Shown here: positions 50,770-58,971 of the stretch, one piece after another
How the letters are laid out: each line of letters begins with the position of its first letter
Position numbering within the stretch: the first letter of the stretch is position 1
Assembly: GCF_009720385.1 (NCBI RefSeq)
Contig: NZ_ML769306.1
Location: forward strand, 233,082 to 297,081
Length of the DNA: 64,000 nucleotides
Source: Catellatospora vulcania
Lineage (GTDB): Bacteria > Actinomycetota > Actinomycetes > Mycobacteriales > Micromonosporaceae
Direction: 5' to 3'
Position numbers and translations under genes: made by a program
Notes under the pieces: model-generated
The model's database searches: none
Seen by the model: the letters and a program-made list of their open reading frames with translations, nothing else
What the model was told of the DNA's origin: nothing

Positions 50770-51354
50770 TTGACCACGGCATCGATGAAGATCATGGAGT
50801 CCGCCCGGTCGTGCCTGCTGTCGGAGGGATACGCGAACCTGTCCACCCGCAAGGTCGCCGACCAGGCGGGCGTCTCGCTCAGCCAGATCCACTACCACTT
50901 CGGCGGCAAGCAGGGCATGGTCCTGGCACTGCTCGATCACGAGAACGAGCGCCTCGTCGACCGGCAGCGCCAGATGTACGCCGCGTCCGAGCCGCTGTGG
51001 AGGCGGTACGAGCAGGCGTGCGACTTCCTCGACGACGACCTGGCCTCCGGATACGTGCGGGTGCTGCAGGAGATGATCGCCGCGGGCTGGTCCGACGCAC
51101 TGGTGGCCGAGCGCGTGCTCACGATGCTGCAGGGCTGGATGACCCTGCTCGAAGAGGTCGCCGGCGAAGCCGAGCAGCGGATCGGCTCCCTCGGCCCCTT
51201 CACCGCCGCCGAGCTCGCGGTCCTGGTGGGAACGTCGTTCCTCGGCGGCGAGGCGATGATCCTGCTCGGCGACAGCGGCTGGACCGAACGCGTCCGGACG
51301 TCACTGCGCCGTGTCGGCGACCTCATCCGCGCCTGGGAGACCCGGGCCGACTGA
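50770..51354 (+). CDS. TetR-family transcriptional regulator
   Basis: 194 aa from TTG at 50770, preceded by AAGGGG (alternative ATG at 50785). Helix-turn-helix: CLLSEGYANLSTRKVADQAG, VSLSQIHYHFGGKQGMVLAL. The C-terminal ligand domain is generic. Divergent from the mddA-like/fusion operon with twin 18-bp operators between, hence its likely repressor, released by a substrate or product of that operon. Confidence 0.92.
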   Translation: MTTASMKIMESARSCLLSEGYANLSTRKVADQAGVSLSQIHYHFGGKQGMVLALLDHENERLVDRQRQMYAASEPLWRRYEQACDFLDDDLASGYVRVLQEMIAAGWSDALVAERVLTMLQGWMTLLEEVAGEAEQRIGSLGPFTAAELAVLVGTSFLGGEAMILLGDSGWTERVRTSLRRVGDLIRAWETRAD

Positions 51355-51437
51355 TCCCGTAAGCGCGCCCAGCCGAGGACACGCCGGCGCACCCCGTCCT
51401 CGCGGCGATGAACCCCGCGATGTCCGACAGATCGGCA

Positions 51438-51467
51438 TTGACACATATGACTACCCTGTCGTAGCCT
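51438..51467 (+). promoter_or_regulatory. Promoter of the ricin-lectin/beta-helix gene
   Basis: A consensus -35 TTGACA (51438-51443) and -10 TAGCCT (51462-51467) with an 18-bp spacer, followed within a few bases by a LacI-type operator. The leader would be about 80 nt before the ATG at 51557. Confidence 0.65.
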
Positions 51468-51471
51468 CCGT

Positions 51472-51491
51472 TGCGGAAAACGCTTTCCGCA
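51472..51491. promoter_or_regulatory. LacI-family-type operator
   Basis: TGCGGAAA (51472-51479), four bases ACGC, then TTTCCGCA (51484-51491): perfect 8-bp arms in the style of LacI/GalR operators (GAAA-n4-TTTC core). It covers the predicted transcription start of the secreted lectin gene, so a sugar-responsive repressor encoded elsewhere would block it. Confidence 0.7.
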
Positions 51492-51556
51492 GCGATGCCG
51501 ACGGCACTCGACCCGATCGCGGACGGCTCCTTGATGTCTCGACAGAAGGAGGCAAC

Positions 51557-53176
51557 ATGCGACCCGAGGTTCCCGACGCACGAACGCGGCGACGGTGGCG
51601 CATCCCGGCGGCCGGTCTCGCCGCAGCGGCCCTGGTCGTCACCGGCGCACTGGTGCCGACCGGTGCCGCACACGCGGCGACCGTCGACCCGGCCGCGAGC
51701 TACGTCCTGGTCAACCGCAACAGCGGCAAGGCGATGGACCTGTGGAACTGGTCCACCGCCGACGGCGCGCCGGTCAACCAGTACACCCGCAACGACCTGG
51801 CCGTGCAGCAGTGGCGGTTCGTCGACGTCGGCAGCGGCTACTACCAGATCCGGTCCGTGCACAGCGGCAAGGTGCTCGAACTGCCCAGCGCCGTCGACGG
51901 CGTCCAGCTCGTCCAGAACACCGCCGTCAGCGGCAACACCCGCCAGCACTTCGGCATCGCCGACTCGGCCGGCGGCCACGTGCGATTCGTCAACCGCCAC
52001 AGCGGCAAAGCCCTCGAAGTGTGGAGCTGGTCCACCGCCGACGGTGCGATGATCTCCCAGTACCGGGACCTCGACGGCTACAACCAGCAGTGGCAGCTCG
52101 TCAAACTCGGCACCGGCGGCGGCTCCGGCTGCGGCAGCGGGTCCTTCCACGCCGAAGCCGTGCTCAGCGGATCCACCTGGACCGCCCGCAACGGCAGCAG
52201 CACCGTCTACACCGGCTCCGACCTGCGCGCCGCGGTACAGGCGGCGGTCAACAGCCTGTCCGCCGGACGCACGTCGAAGCAGCGCGTCGTCGTGCGCGGC
52301 TCGGGATCCATGAGCGCCAACGCCCGTATCTCGCTGCCCAGCTACACCACCATCGACGTGTGCGGCACCATCAACGTGACCGGCACCGGGACCGGCGACC
52401 AGGCGCCCATCTACTCGCGCGGCGCCACCCAGGTCGAAGTCCAGCACCTCAACCTCACCGGCGCCCCGCTGTACGGCATATTCATGCGCAACGTCACCGA
52501 TGTGGTCCTCGGCCAGATCGACATGAGACTGTCCGCCGGCCTCGGCGTGCGCATCGACAACCGCGGCGACACCAGCCAGTGGACCCGCAACGTGCGCATC
52601 GACAACGTGTACGTCTCCGGCGCGAGTTCGCACGCCGTGGAGACCTACGGCGTGGACGGTCTCACCGTCGGCACCGTGACCGCCCGCAACGTCGGCGAAT
52701 CGGGCCTGCTGCTCAACCAGACCGTCAACGCCACCGTCGGCACCGTCGACGCCGAGAACGCGGGGGCGGGCACCGGATACGCGGCGTTCCGCATGGCCAA
52801 CCGCAACGGCCGCATCGGATCCAGCTACGCGACCAACATCCGCGTCGGCACCGTGCGGGCCCGCGGCGGCGGCCGGGGCATCTTCTGCGTATCCGAGAGC
52901 GGCGGCGCCGCCATCGACCGTGTCGACATCGCCTCCACCGGCAACAACGCGATCCTGATCGAGAACTGCTACACCGTGAACATCGCCGCGAACGGCGGCA
53001 CGATCAGCGGCGGCGGCGAGGTGCGGCTCGCCGAACGCACCGAATTCGCGGGCAACCGCGACATCACCCTGCGCAACTTCACCCTGGTCAACAACCGCAT
53101 CGTCGAGAATCCCTGCGCCGACAACCTGACCATCACCGGCATCACCCTGAACAACTCGACCATCACCAGATGCTGA
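51557..53176 (+). CDS. Secreted ricin-type lectin plus right-handed beta-helix protein
   Basis: 539 aa from ATG with AAGGAGG upstream. Signal peptide ends near GAAHAATV (about residue 37). A RICIN/beta-trefoil domain follows (about 40-190: YVLVNRNSGKAMDLWNWSTA, VQQWRFVDVGSGYYQIRSVH, GKALEVWSWSTADG). After a Gly/Ser linker, a parallel beta-helix with many NGT/NVT-type rungs (NVTDVVLGQIDMRLSAGLGV, AVETYGVDGLTVGTVTARNV, NITLRNFTLVNNRIV-like segments) resembles pectate-lyase or polysaccharide-lyase folds. It likely binds and acts on plant or microbial polysaccharide. LacI-type operator control fits. Confidence 0.85.
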   Translation: MRPEVPDARTRRRWRIPAAGLAAAALVVTGALVPTGAAHAATVDPAASYVLVNRNSGKAMDLWNWSTADGAPVNQYTRNDLAVQQWRFVDVGSGYYQIRSVHSGKVLELPSAVDGVQLVQNTAVSGNTRQHFGIADSAGGHVRFVNRHSGKALEVWSWSTADGAMISQYRDLDGYNQQWQLVKLGTGGGSGCGSGSFHAEAVLSGSTWTARNGSSTVYTGSDLRAAVQAAVNSLSAGRTSKQRVVVRGSGSMSANARISLPSYTTIDVCGTINVTGTGTGDQAPIYSRGATQVEVQHLNLTGAPLYGIFMRNVTDVVLGQIDMRLSAGLGVRIDNRGDTSQWTRNVRIDNVYVSGASSHAVETYGVDGLTVGTVTARNVGESGLLLNQTVNATVGTVDAENAGAGTGYAAFRMANRNGRIGSSYATNIRVGTVRARGGGRGIFCVSESGGAAIDRVDIASTGNNAILIENCYTVNIAANGGTISGGGEVRLAERTEFAGNRDITLRNFTLVNNRIVENPCADNLTITGITLNNSTITRC

Positions 53177-53182
53177 AAGGCC

Positions 53183-53215
53183 GGTGCGGGGCCGTCGACA
53201 CGACGACCCCGCACC
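53183..53215 (+). terminator. Hairpin terminator after the lectin gene
   Basis: GGTGCGGGG (53183-53191) pairs with CCCCGCACC (53207-53215), stem 9 bp, loop 15 nt, directly after the stop at 53176. Confidence 0.6.
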
Positions 53216-53343
53216 CGCCGTCCCGCAGGCGGTGGACGCGTGCCGGTGCCACTGCAGGTCACACGTCAACCATCGATATCCGACACCTCTCGCACGGCGT
53301 GTCAGCCCCGCGGGCGCGCACCCTCGACGGCACCATCGAACCC

Positions 53344-54075
53344 ATGAGCCGCGCCGGACATCCTGCCGCCGTCGATGTCGCCGAACAGCTCGACTACTAC
53401 CTGGTCTTCGCCAACATCCGGGCCCGCGAGCGCGCGCTGCCGCCCGAGGGCATCGTCGTCGAGGAGTTCGTGCTGCGCGCCGACGGCACCGCGTCCGCGC
53501 TGGACAGTGCGGGTTGGACCGTCGGGGGCACCTGGTGGAGCGCGGCCGCGTTCAGCCGCGGCCTGCGCGCCGACGCCCGGCTGCAAGCCAGGGTGACACC
53601 GGTCGACCGGGCGAGCGCGCAGGCGGCGTACCGGATGCTGGGCGGCGGCGAACTGCTCGCCGAACCGGACCTGCGCCGCCACTTCCTGGACCGCCTGGAC
53701 CTGCCCGACGCCGCGCCGCTCAACCTCGTGCCCGCCCAGGCCACGCCCGAACGCCGCATCTACCGGGTGCTGCTCGCCGGCGAGCTGCCCGAGTCGGGCC
53801 TGGCGGCGCTGCGCAGCGGGTGGCGGATGCAGCCGTTCGACCGCGCCGACGACACCGCGCACCGGATCGCCGGGCGCACCAGACGCACCCTGGACGGGCA
53901 GACGGTGACCTGGACCCTGCGCCGGATCGGCGCCGACACGGCCTGGGCCGTCGACCTGGCCACCGACCGCTCCGACGACACGTCGGCCCACACCCTGGCC
54001 CCACTGCTGCGCCGCCTGCGTGCCGAAGCCCGCGGCCAGGGCCTGATCCCGGTCACCGTGGAACGCCTGCGCTGA
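53344..54075 (+). CDS. Hypothetical protein
   Basis: 243 aa from ATG at 53344 (MSRAGHPAAVDVAEQLDYYL). Soluble alpha/beta, no signal peptide or membrane helix. Distinct sections: VVEEFVLRADGTASALDSAG, AAYRMLGGGELLAEPDLRRH, PERRIYRVLLAGELPESGLA, WTLRRIGADTAWAVDLATDR. I do not recognise a family. Codon usage and reading frame quality are normal. No functional hint from neighbours. Confidence 0.6.
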   Translation: MSRAGHPAAVDVAEQLDYYLVFANIRARERALPPEGIVVEEFVLRADGTASALDSAGWTVGGTWWSAAAFSRGLRADARLQARVTPVDRASAQAAYRMLGGGELLAEPDLRRHFLDRLDLPDAAPLNLVPAQATPERRIYRVLLAGELPESGLAALRSGWRMQPFDRADDTAHRIAGRTRRTLDGQTVTWTLRRIGADTAWAVDLATDRSDDTSAHTLAPLLRRLRAEARGQGLIPVTVERLR

Positions 54076-54113
54076 CCGCCGGGCTGAGCTGTCAAACCGG
54101 CGACCTCGGTCGG

Positions 54114-54731
54114 TCAGCCCGAGGCCGAGGCCATGGCGGCGTGGTGGTTGCGGATGACTTTGCGCAGTGCGGGCAGCGCGGGCCCGGCCTGACCTACCAG
54201 GTGTTCGATACGCTGCTTGCGCTCGCGGGTCTGGGCTCGGCTGATCGCGATCCGGATCTCCCCGACGGCGGCCAGCGCCGCCAGCGCCGCCTCCTGCGGG
54301 TCGGCGCTGCTCGCGCCCAGTGTCCGGGACACCGCCGTACGCAGCTCGCTGACCGGCCGGTGCTGGTGCACCTTGACCCGGGTCGCCGGGAAGATGCCGA
54401 GCATCCGGTAGCGCTCGGTGCTGATGAGGCGGGCGTCGACCAGCCGCTGCTGCACCGCGCGGAACATCGGCGTCTGCGCCCGGTGCACCCAGTGCGCCCA
54501 GTTCTTCAGCTTGGGCGCCTCGGCGATGTCCCGGAGCACATCGGCGAGCACGGGGTCGGTGACGCGTACGCCGGTGGCTTTGACCTTGCCGTCCGCATCG
54601 GACAGTGCACCGAGCTGGAGGAGCTCGGTCAGCGCCGCGGCGCGAAGGACATACCCGAGGTAGCCGTTGCAGGTGAGCTTGTGCCGGTCGGTGTTGTAGG
54701 CCAGCAGATAGACCTGTGAGGTGAGCTCCAT
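54114..54731 (-). CDS. GPP34 (Golgi phosphoprotein 3-like) family protein
   Basis: 205 aa from ATG at 54731. ELTSQVYLLAYNTDRHKLTC, GYLGYVLRAAALTELLQLGA, VLRDIAEAPKLKNWAHWVHR and MFRAVQQRLVDARLISTERY fit GPP34, a helical family that binds phosphoinositide headgroups in eukaryotes and is common but uncharacterised in actinobacteria. Eleven bp downstream of a ribbon-helix-helix gene, same operon. Confidence 0.82.
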   Translation of the reverse strand: MELTSQVYLLAYNTDRHKLTCNGYLGYVLRAAALTELLQLGALSDADGKVKATGVRVTDPVLADVLRDIAEAPKLKNWAHWVHRAQTPMFRAVQQRLVDARLISTERYRMLGIFPATRVKVHQHRPVSELRTAVSRTLGASSADPQEAALAALAAVGEIRIAISRAQTRERKQRIEHLVGQAGPALPALRKVIRNHHAAMASASG

Positions 54732-54742
54732 GTCTGCCTCTT

Positions 54743-54946
54743 TCAGTCCGGATCCTTGGGGGGACGTCCGCGCCGCCTCGGCTCGCCGACCCCGCCGGGC
54801 AGCCTGCCGTCGCGGGCCAGCGCCTGGCGCAGCAGGAATTCGATCTGCGCGTTGACGCTGCGCAGATCGTCTGCCGCCCACCTGGCCAAAGCGTCGTGCA
54901 CGGCAGGGTCGAGCCGCAGCAACAACTGCTTCCGCTCGCCCGCCAT
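54743..54946 (-). CDS. Ribbon-helix-helix (Arc-type) DNA-binding protein
   Basis: 67 aa from ATG at 54946. GERKQLLLRLDPAVHDALAR, WAADDLRSVNAQIEFLLRQA is the Arc/MetJ-type ribbon-helix-helix; a basic tail RRRGRPPKDPD could be an AT-hook-like addition. A TATGAT -10-like box lies at 54953-54958, a few bases before the ATG, so the transcript may be leaderless. It heads the operon with the GPP34 gene and probably regulates it. Confidence 0.75.
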   Translation of the reverse strand: MAGERKQLLLRLDPAVHDALARWAADDLRSVNAQIEFLLRQALARDGRLPGGVGEPRRRGRPPKDPD

Positions 54947-55026
54947 GGAGCTATCATAGTGATATCTATTTTCTGGACGCAAGCGCCGCCGCGCAGATTA
55001 TGGGCCTCGTCATGCCGGCCGAGCCG

Positions 55027-55431
55027 TCAACGCGAGAACCAGCAGCCGTTCATGTCGTCGGGGTCGCCCAGGTAGTGGACGATCTTAAAATCGTCGTCCT
55101 CGTAGTCGAGCAGCAAGGCATAGCTCTCGTCATGGTCTCCGCGGTGGAACCGCAGGTCGAGAAACTTGCCATGGTCGCCGATCTCGTCCAGCCCCCACTC
55201 GCCGGTCCCGTCGACGACGAGCGGATCGGACTCGTCGGTCGGGAAGTCGGCCACGGAGAAGTCACCGTCCGCCTCCAGGCTCAGGACAGGTGACACGTCC
55301 AGGGTGTTGCACTGCGCGCGCCACTCACCCACCAGCGCCTCAGTGGTGATCGGGGGCGGTGCCTGCAACATCGAGCAGGCCGCGAGCACCGGCACGACCA
55401 CCAGCACCGACACTCCACGCAGCAGTTGCAT
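55027..55431 (-). CDS. Small lipoprotein
   Basis: 134 aa from ATG at 55431. Lipoprotein signal MQLLRGVSVLVVVPVLAACS (lipobox LAAC). The mature part starts APPPITTEALVGEWRAQCNT and contains acidic strands (LSLEADGDFSVADFPTDESD, YALLLDYEDDDFKIVHYLGD), suggesting a small beta-barrel (lipocalin-like GxW start). Function unknown. Confidence 0.65.
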   Translation of the reverse strand: MQLLRGVSVLVVVPVLAACSMLQAPPPITTEALVGEWRAQCNTLDVSPVLSLEADGDFSVADFPTDESDPLVVDGTGEWGLDEIGDHGKFLDLRFHRGDHDESYALLLDYEDDDFKIVHYLGDPDDMNGCWFSR

Positions 55432-55635
55432 GTCGACGCACCTTTCACACGAGTTCGATGCTCGCGTCGCTGACGCGGGCACGGCGGAGCAGGTTAACCC
55501 ACTTCGGCGAGCCGCGGCGTCCCGATGTGCGGTGCACCAGGCCGACTGCCGGCCAGTACGAACACCGCTGACGGTCCCCGGCGCCCACCGCCGGTGGCCG
55601 TCCTCCTTCCGTACCGGCGGCGTTACGCTCCGCGG

Positions 55636-56133
55636 GTGAGGGAGATCGTGACGTACGTCCACATGACCACCCGGGAGCAGTTCCTCCCGGCGGATCCGGT
55701 GCCCGGTCTGACCCTGACACCGCTGGACCGGGACTCGCCGTTGGTCGTCGACGTCCAGGCCCGAATCGGCGCGCCCCATGGCTGGCAGAGCGCTGTGCGC
55801 ACCGGCGATGAGTGGGCCCTCTGGTTCGCCCGGCATCCGGACCGGGCCTTCTGGCTGCTGGCCTTCGACGGCGAGCCGGCGGGCCTGCTCGCGTGCGACG
55901 TGCACCCCGGCGACGAGGTGGAGATCGACACGTTCGGGCTGGTGCCGGAGTTCGTCGGCAGGGGCCTGGGCGGATACGCGCTGACGCTCGCCGTACGGCA
56001 AGCCTGGGACCTCACGCCGACGGTGACGCGGGTGTGGCTGCACACCTCGTCGGTCGACCACCCGGCGGCCCTGCCCAACTATCACCGGCGCGGCTTCAGC
56101 ACGTTCAAGACCGAGGAAGGCGAACGAACCTGA
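55636..56133 (+). CDS. GNAT-family N-acetyltransferase
   Basis: 165 aa from GTG at 55636; a TACGCT -10-like box ends seven bp before it, so this is likely leaderless. The acetyl-CoA motif A is VEIDTFGLVPEFVGRGLGGY, followed by ALTLAVRQAWDL, and motif B near LPNYHRRGFS. Acceptor unknown. The pentapeptide-DinB gene begins 51 bp after its stop. Confidence 0.82.
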   Translation: MREIVTYVHMTTREQFLPADPVPGLTLTPLDRDSPLVVDVQARIGAPHGWQSAVRTGDEWALWFARHPDRAFWLLAFDGEPAGLLACDVHPGDEVEIDTFGLVPEFVGRGLGGYALTLAVRQAWDLTPTVTRVWLHTSSVDHPAALPNYHRRGFSTFKTEEGERT

Positions 56134-56184
56134 CCGATCGCTCGCGCGATTGCCATCGTCGCGTGCTCTTGGTAGGGAGTAGCC

Positions 56185-56937
56185 ATGACTGACTTCACCC
56201 GGTCCGACGCTTCGCAGGGCGCGGAGTTCGTCGACGCGGACCTGCGCGGAGCCCGGTTCGTCAGGGCCGACCTGTCCGGTGTCGTGATGCGCGAAGTCAA
56301 CCTGGACGGGGCTGACATCGACGCGCCCTGGCTTCCCCATGCCGCTTTCCTGCGCGTCAACGGCGTCGACGTGATCCCGCTCGTCGAGGCCGAACTCAAC
56401 CGCCGGTTTCCCGGCCGTGCCGACCGGCGTGCCGCCGATCCCGACGGCCTGCGCGCGGCCTGGGCCACGCTGGAGCACACCTGGGCGGCCACGCTCCAAC
56501 GCGTCGCGGCGATGCCGGCCGGCACGGTCGACGTCTCGGTGGGCGGCGAATGGTCGTTCGCGCAGACGCTGCGGCACCTGGTGCTCGCCACGGACGCCTG
56601 GCTGGGCCGGGCGGTCCTCGGGATCGGACAGCCGTTCCACCCCGTCGGCCTGGGCCACGCCGACGCCGGCGACGACCTGGACATGTCGATCTTCGTGAAG
56701 ACCGCACCGCCGTACGACGAGGTGATCGAGGTCCGGGCCGGTCGGGTGGCGACGGTGCGCGACTTCCTCGCCGCCGTCACCCCCGACGAGCTGGCCGCGA
56801 CGCGCGCGAACCCGTGGGCGCCCGAATACCAGGAGACCACCCTGTCCTGCCTGCACGTGATCCTGGAAGAGGAATGGGAGCACCACCGCTACGCCGTACG
56901 CGACCTCGAGGCGATCGAGGCGAAGTCCGCCGTGTGA
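56185..56937 (+). CDS. Pentapeptide-repeat plus DinB_2-family protein
   Basis: 250 aa. N-terminus carries pentapeptide-like A(D/N)LxG units (FVDADLRGARFVRADLSGVV). From about residue 70 it is a DinB-like helical bundle: LRAAWATLEHTWAATLQRVA, GGEWSFAQTLRHLVLATDAW, LSCLHVILEEEWEHHRYAVR; His at HLVLATD and the terminal EEEWEHHRY are the usual metal ligands. Mycothiol- or bacillithiol-dependent transferase activity is typical of this fold; substrate unknown. Confidence 0.85.
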   Translation: MTDFTRSDASQGAEFVDADLRGARFVRADLSGVVMREVNLDGADIDAPWLPHAAFLRVNGVDVIPLVEAELNRRFPGRADRRAADPDGLRAAWATLEHTWAATLQRVAAMPAGTVDVSVGGEWSFAQTLRHLVLATDAWLGRAVLGIGQPFHPVGLGHADAGDDLDMSIFVKTAPPYDEVIEVRAGRVATVRDFLAAVTPDELAATRANPWAPEYQETTLSCLHVILEEEWEHHRYAVRDLEAIEAKSAV

Positions 56938-56961
56938 GCAGGTGACCGCGGCACGGCCCGG

Positions 56962-58113
56962 TCAGCCCGCGCTGCGGGCGGCGCAGTGGTCGACCGCCCG
57001 GCGGGCCGGGCGCGGGTCGGCGTCGGGGAACGAGCCGTCACCGAACAGCACCCGGGCCGCCGCCGCACGACCGGCGCGGCCCCGCAGCGCCGCCACCGCC
57101 GCCTCCGCCGCCAGCGGCGACCGGACACCGGCGAGCATCCGGCGCAGCAGCAACCGGCCACGGAACCGGTCCCGCAGCGCTCCCCCGTCGTACCGGATCA
57201 GATGCTTCTCGTCGCCGGTGCGCAGGTATCCGGCAGCCACCGACGCCGCCAGCTCCGACATGCGCAGGCACGGGTCCAGGCCGCCGGCGGTCAGCGGGGA
57301 CACCGCACCGGCCGCGTCGCCGACCAGCAGCCCGGCCGGGCAGGCCAGCCGGCGCAGCACTCCGCCGACCGGGATCGGGCCGCCGCGCCGCTCGATCGGG
57401 CCGGTCGGGGCGGCGCGGCCGGGTGCGTCGGCGGCGAACTCCTCGAGCAGGTGGCGCACCCCGGCGCGCATCACGTCCGGGTATCCCGCGACGCCGACGT
57501 GCGCGTGGTGGCCGTCGTCGATGACCCAGCCCAGGTAGCCCGGCGCGACCCGAGGGTCGAGCACGCAGTGGAACGCCGGGGTGGTGGTGCCCGACGCGAT
57601 CGGGTGCACCAGTTCGGCCCCGACGATGAGGCGGCGGTTGACGTCCAGGCCGAGGTCACGGGCCACCCGGGAGCGCGCGCCGTCCGCGCCGACGATGAAC
57701 CGGGCCCGGACCGGCTCCGCGCCGTCGAACCGCACCACGCCCGCCGACGAGCCGTCGTACCGCACGCCCAGCACGACCTGCGCCCCCGCCGCCTCCGCCG
57801 CGCGGCGCGCGTGCTCGTACACGCCGGGCATGTCGGCCACCCGGTACTCGTCCCGGTCGCTGGTCAGCCGGATCGGGGCGCGCCGCGACGGCGGATACAG
57901 CAGCACGTCGCGGACACCGGGGCCGAGCAGGTGCTCGGGCAGGTCGAAGTCTTCCAGGGTGCGGCGCACGAAGATCCCTGTCGTGCGGATGCCCGCCGAC
58001 AGCGACCTGCGGCGGTCGACCACCATCACGTTCAGCTCGCGGCGCGCGAGCAGGCGGGCCGTGTGCAATCCGGCCAGGCCCGCGCCGACGACCAGCACAT
58101 CCACTGTCTGCAT
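56962..58113 (-). CDS. Geranylgeranyl-reductase-like FAD-dependent oxidoreductase
   Basis: 383 aa from ATG at 58113. N-terminal DVLVVGAGLAGLHTARLLAR, ARFIVGADGARSRVARDLGL (DG motif), LLVGDAAGAVSPLTAGGLDP (GD motif) mark the GGR/halogenase branch of group A flavoproteins, which reduce isoprenoid or other double bonds or oxidise ring carbons. The ATG lies inside a 25-bp palindrome (58110-58134), so its transcript is probably leaderless and repressor-controlled. No regulator gene is adjacent. Confidence 0.85.
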   Translation of the reverse strand: MQTVDVLVVGAGLAGLHTARLLARRELNVMVVDRRRSLSAGIRTTGIFVRRTLEDFDLPEHLLGPGVRDVLLYPPSRRAPIRLTSDRDEYRVADMPGVYEHARRAAEAAGAQVVLGVRYDGSSAGVVRFDGAEPVRARFIVGADGARSRVARDLGLDVNRRLIVGAELVHPIASGTTTPAFHCVLDPRVAPGYLGWVIDDGHHAHVGVAGYPDVMRAGVRHLLEEFAADAPGRAAPTGPIERRGGPIPVGGVLRRLACPAGLLVGDAAGAVSPLTAGGLDPCLRMSELAASVAAGYLRTGDEKHLIRYDGGALRDRFRGRLLLRRMLAGVRSPLAAEAAVAALRGRAGRAAAARVLFGDGSFPDADPRPARRAVDHCAARSAG

Positions 58114-58134
58114 ACCTAGAGATGCTAGGTATGC
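58110..58134. promoter_or_regulatory. 25-bp palindromic operator over the FAD oxidoreductase start
   Basis: GCATACCTAG (58110-58119), AGATG, then CTAGGTATGC (58125-58134), perfect 10-bp arms. It overlaps the start codon of the minus-strand flavoprotein gene. ATACCTAG/CTAGGTAT ends look like PadR or GntR operators. Confidence 0.75.
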
Positions 58135-58207
58135 AAACCAGCCTCAACCGCCACCGTCACGCTATCCGCGTGCTACCTACACATCCTCCCCACATATCCC
58201 CGTGCCG

Positions 58208-58909
58208 CTACGGGAGCTGCAGGTAGACGCGGGTCCAGGGCTCGTCGCCGAGCAGGCGCCAGCGGTGGCCGCCACCGGCCGTGTCCTCGGCGAGCAGCAC
58301 GTCGCCGGGGCACAGGCGGAAGCTCTCGCCGTCGCGGGTGGTGAACTCCAGCGTCCCGGTGAGGGTCACGACGTACTGGCGCTGCGGCGCGTCGTGCCAG
58401 GCCAGCTGCGACCCTGGCGGGGTCTGCTGGAACCGCGCTGCCGCGGTCGGCAGCCAGCCGGTGGCCGTGTCCGGGCCGAGCGCGTCGAGGGACATCGTCG
58501 ACTCCTCGACGTGGGATCGCCCGTCCGGGCCGGTGAACAGTGAGGTGTTGCCGCGCTGCACGCCGAGGGTCAGGCCGCGCAGGTCGTCGCAGCCGTGCAC
58601 GCCGGGCGTGGCGGTGGCGTCGACCACCAGGCTCTGGCCCGAGCGCAGGTACGGCTCACACCACCGGGCCAGCGTCCTGCGGTACTCGGTGACCGTCGCC
58701 CCGGAGGCGACCACGTCGATGCTCCGGCCCAGCTCGGCGAAAATCCCGTCGAAGTCCGCGCCTTCGTAGCGGTGCACCGTCAGCGGCTGCCCCAGTTCGG
58801 CCGCGATCGCGGTCGTCCAGTCGATGTCGAATCCCGCGGGCTCCGGCCCTGGCACCTCGAACGGCGGATCGGGGAAAGCCGACCCCACCCGCAGCGGCAC
58901 ACCGGTCAC
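58208..58909 (-). CDS. Chimeric protein: truncated periplasmic substrate-binding domain fused to a cupin
   Basis: 233 aa using GTG at 58909 (a TTG start nine nt upstream is the alternative). Residues 1-125 read as lobe 1 of a family-3 amino-acid-type solute-binding protein without signal peptide: RVGSAFPDPPFEVPG, GFDIDWTTAIAAELGQPLTV, GIFAELGRSIDVVASGATVT, RRTLARWCEPYLRSGQSLVV, VHGCDDLRGLTLGVQRGNTS. The rest (about 126-233) is a complete small cupin: LAWHDAPQRQYVVTLTGTLE, GDVLLAEDTAGGGHRWRLLG. The fusion probably arose by deletion, or makes a soluble sensor. Cupin His/Glu ligands fit metal binding. Confidence 0.75.
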   Translation of the reverse strand: MTGVPLRVGSAFPDPPFEVPGPEPAGFDIDWTTAIAAELGQPLTVHRYEGADFDGIFAELGRSIDVVASGATVTEYRRTLARWCEPYLRSGQSLVVDATATPGVHGCDDLRGLTLGVQRGNTSLFTGPDGRSHVEESTMSLDALGPDTATGWLPTAAARFQQTPPGSQLAWHDAPQRQYVVTLTGTLEFTTRDGESFRLCPGDVLLAEDTAGGGHRWRLLGDEPWTRVYLQLP

Positions 58910-58971
58910 GATGTCCAAGATATGCGGGTTTGCGCTAGATCATTTCGTTATCGCGCGGCCGCGCCGCGGTG

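Noticed and set aside
51323..53269. 648-codon minus-strand frame over the lectin gene
   Set aside because: Shadow of the secreted lectin/beta-helix gene, which has ribosome site, signal peptide and promoter.
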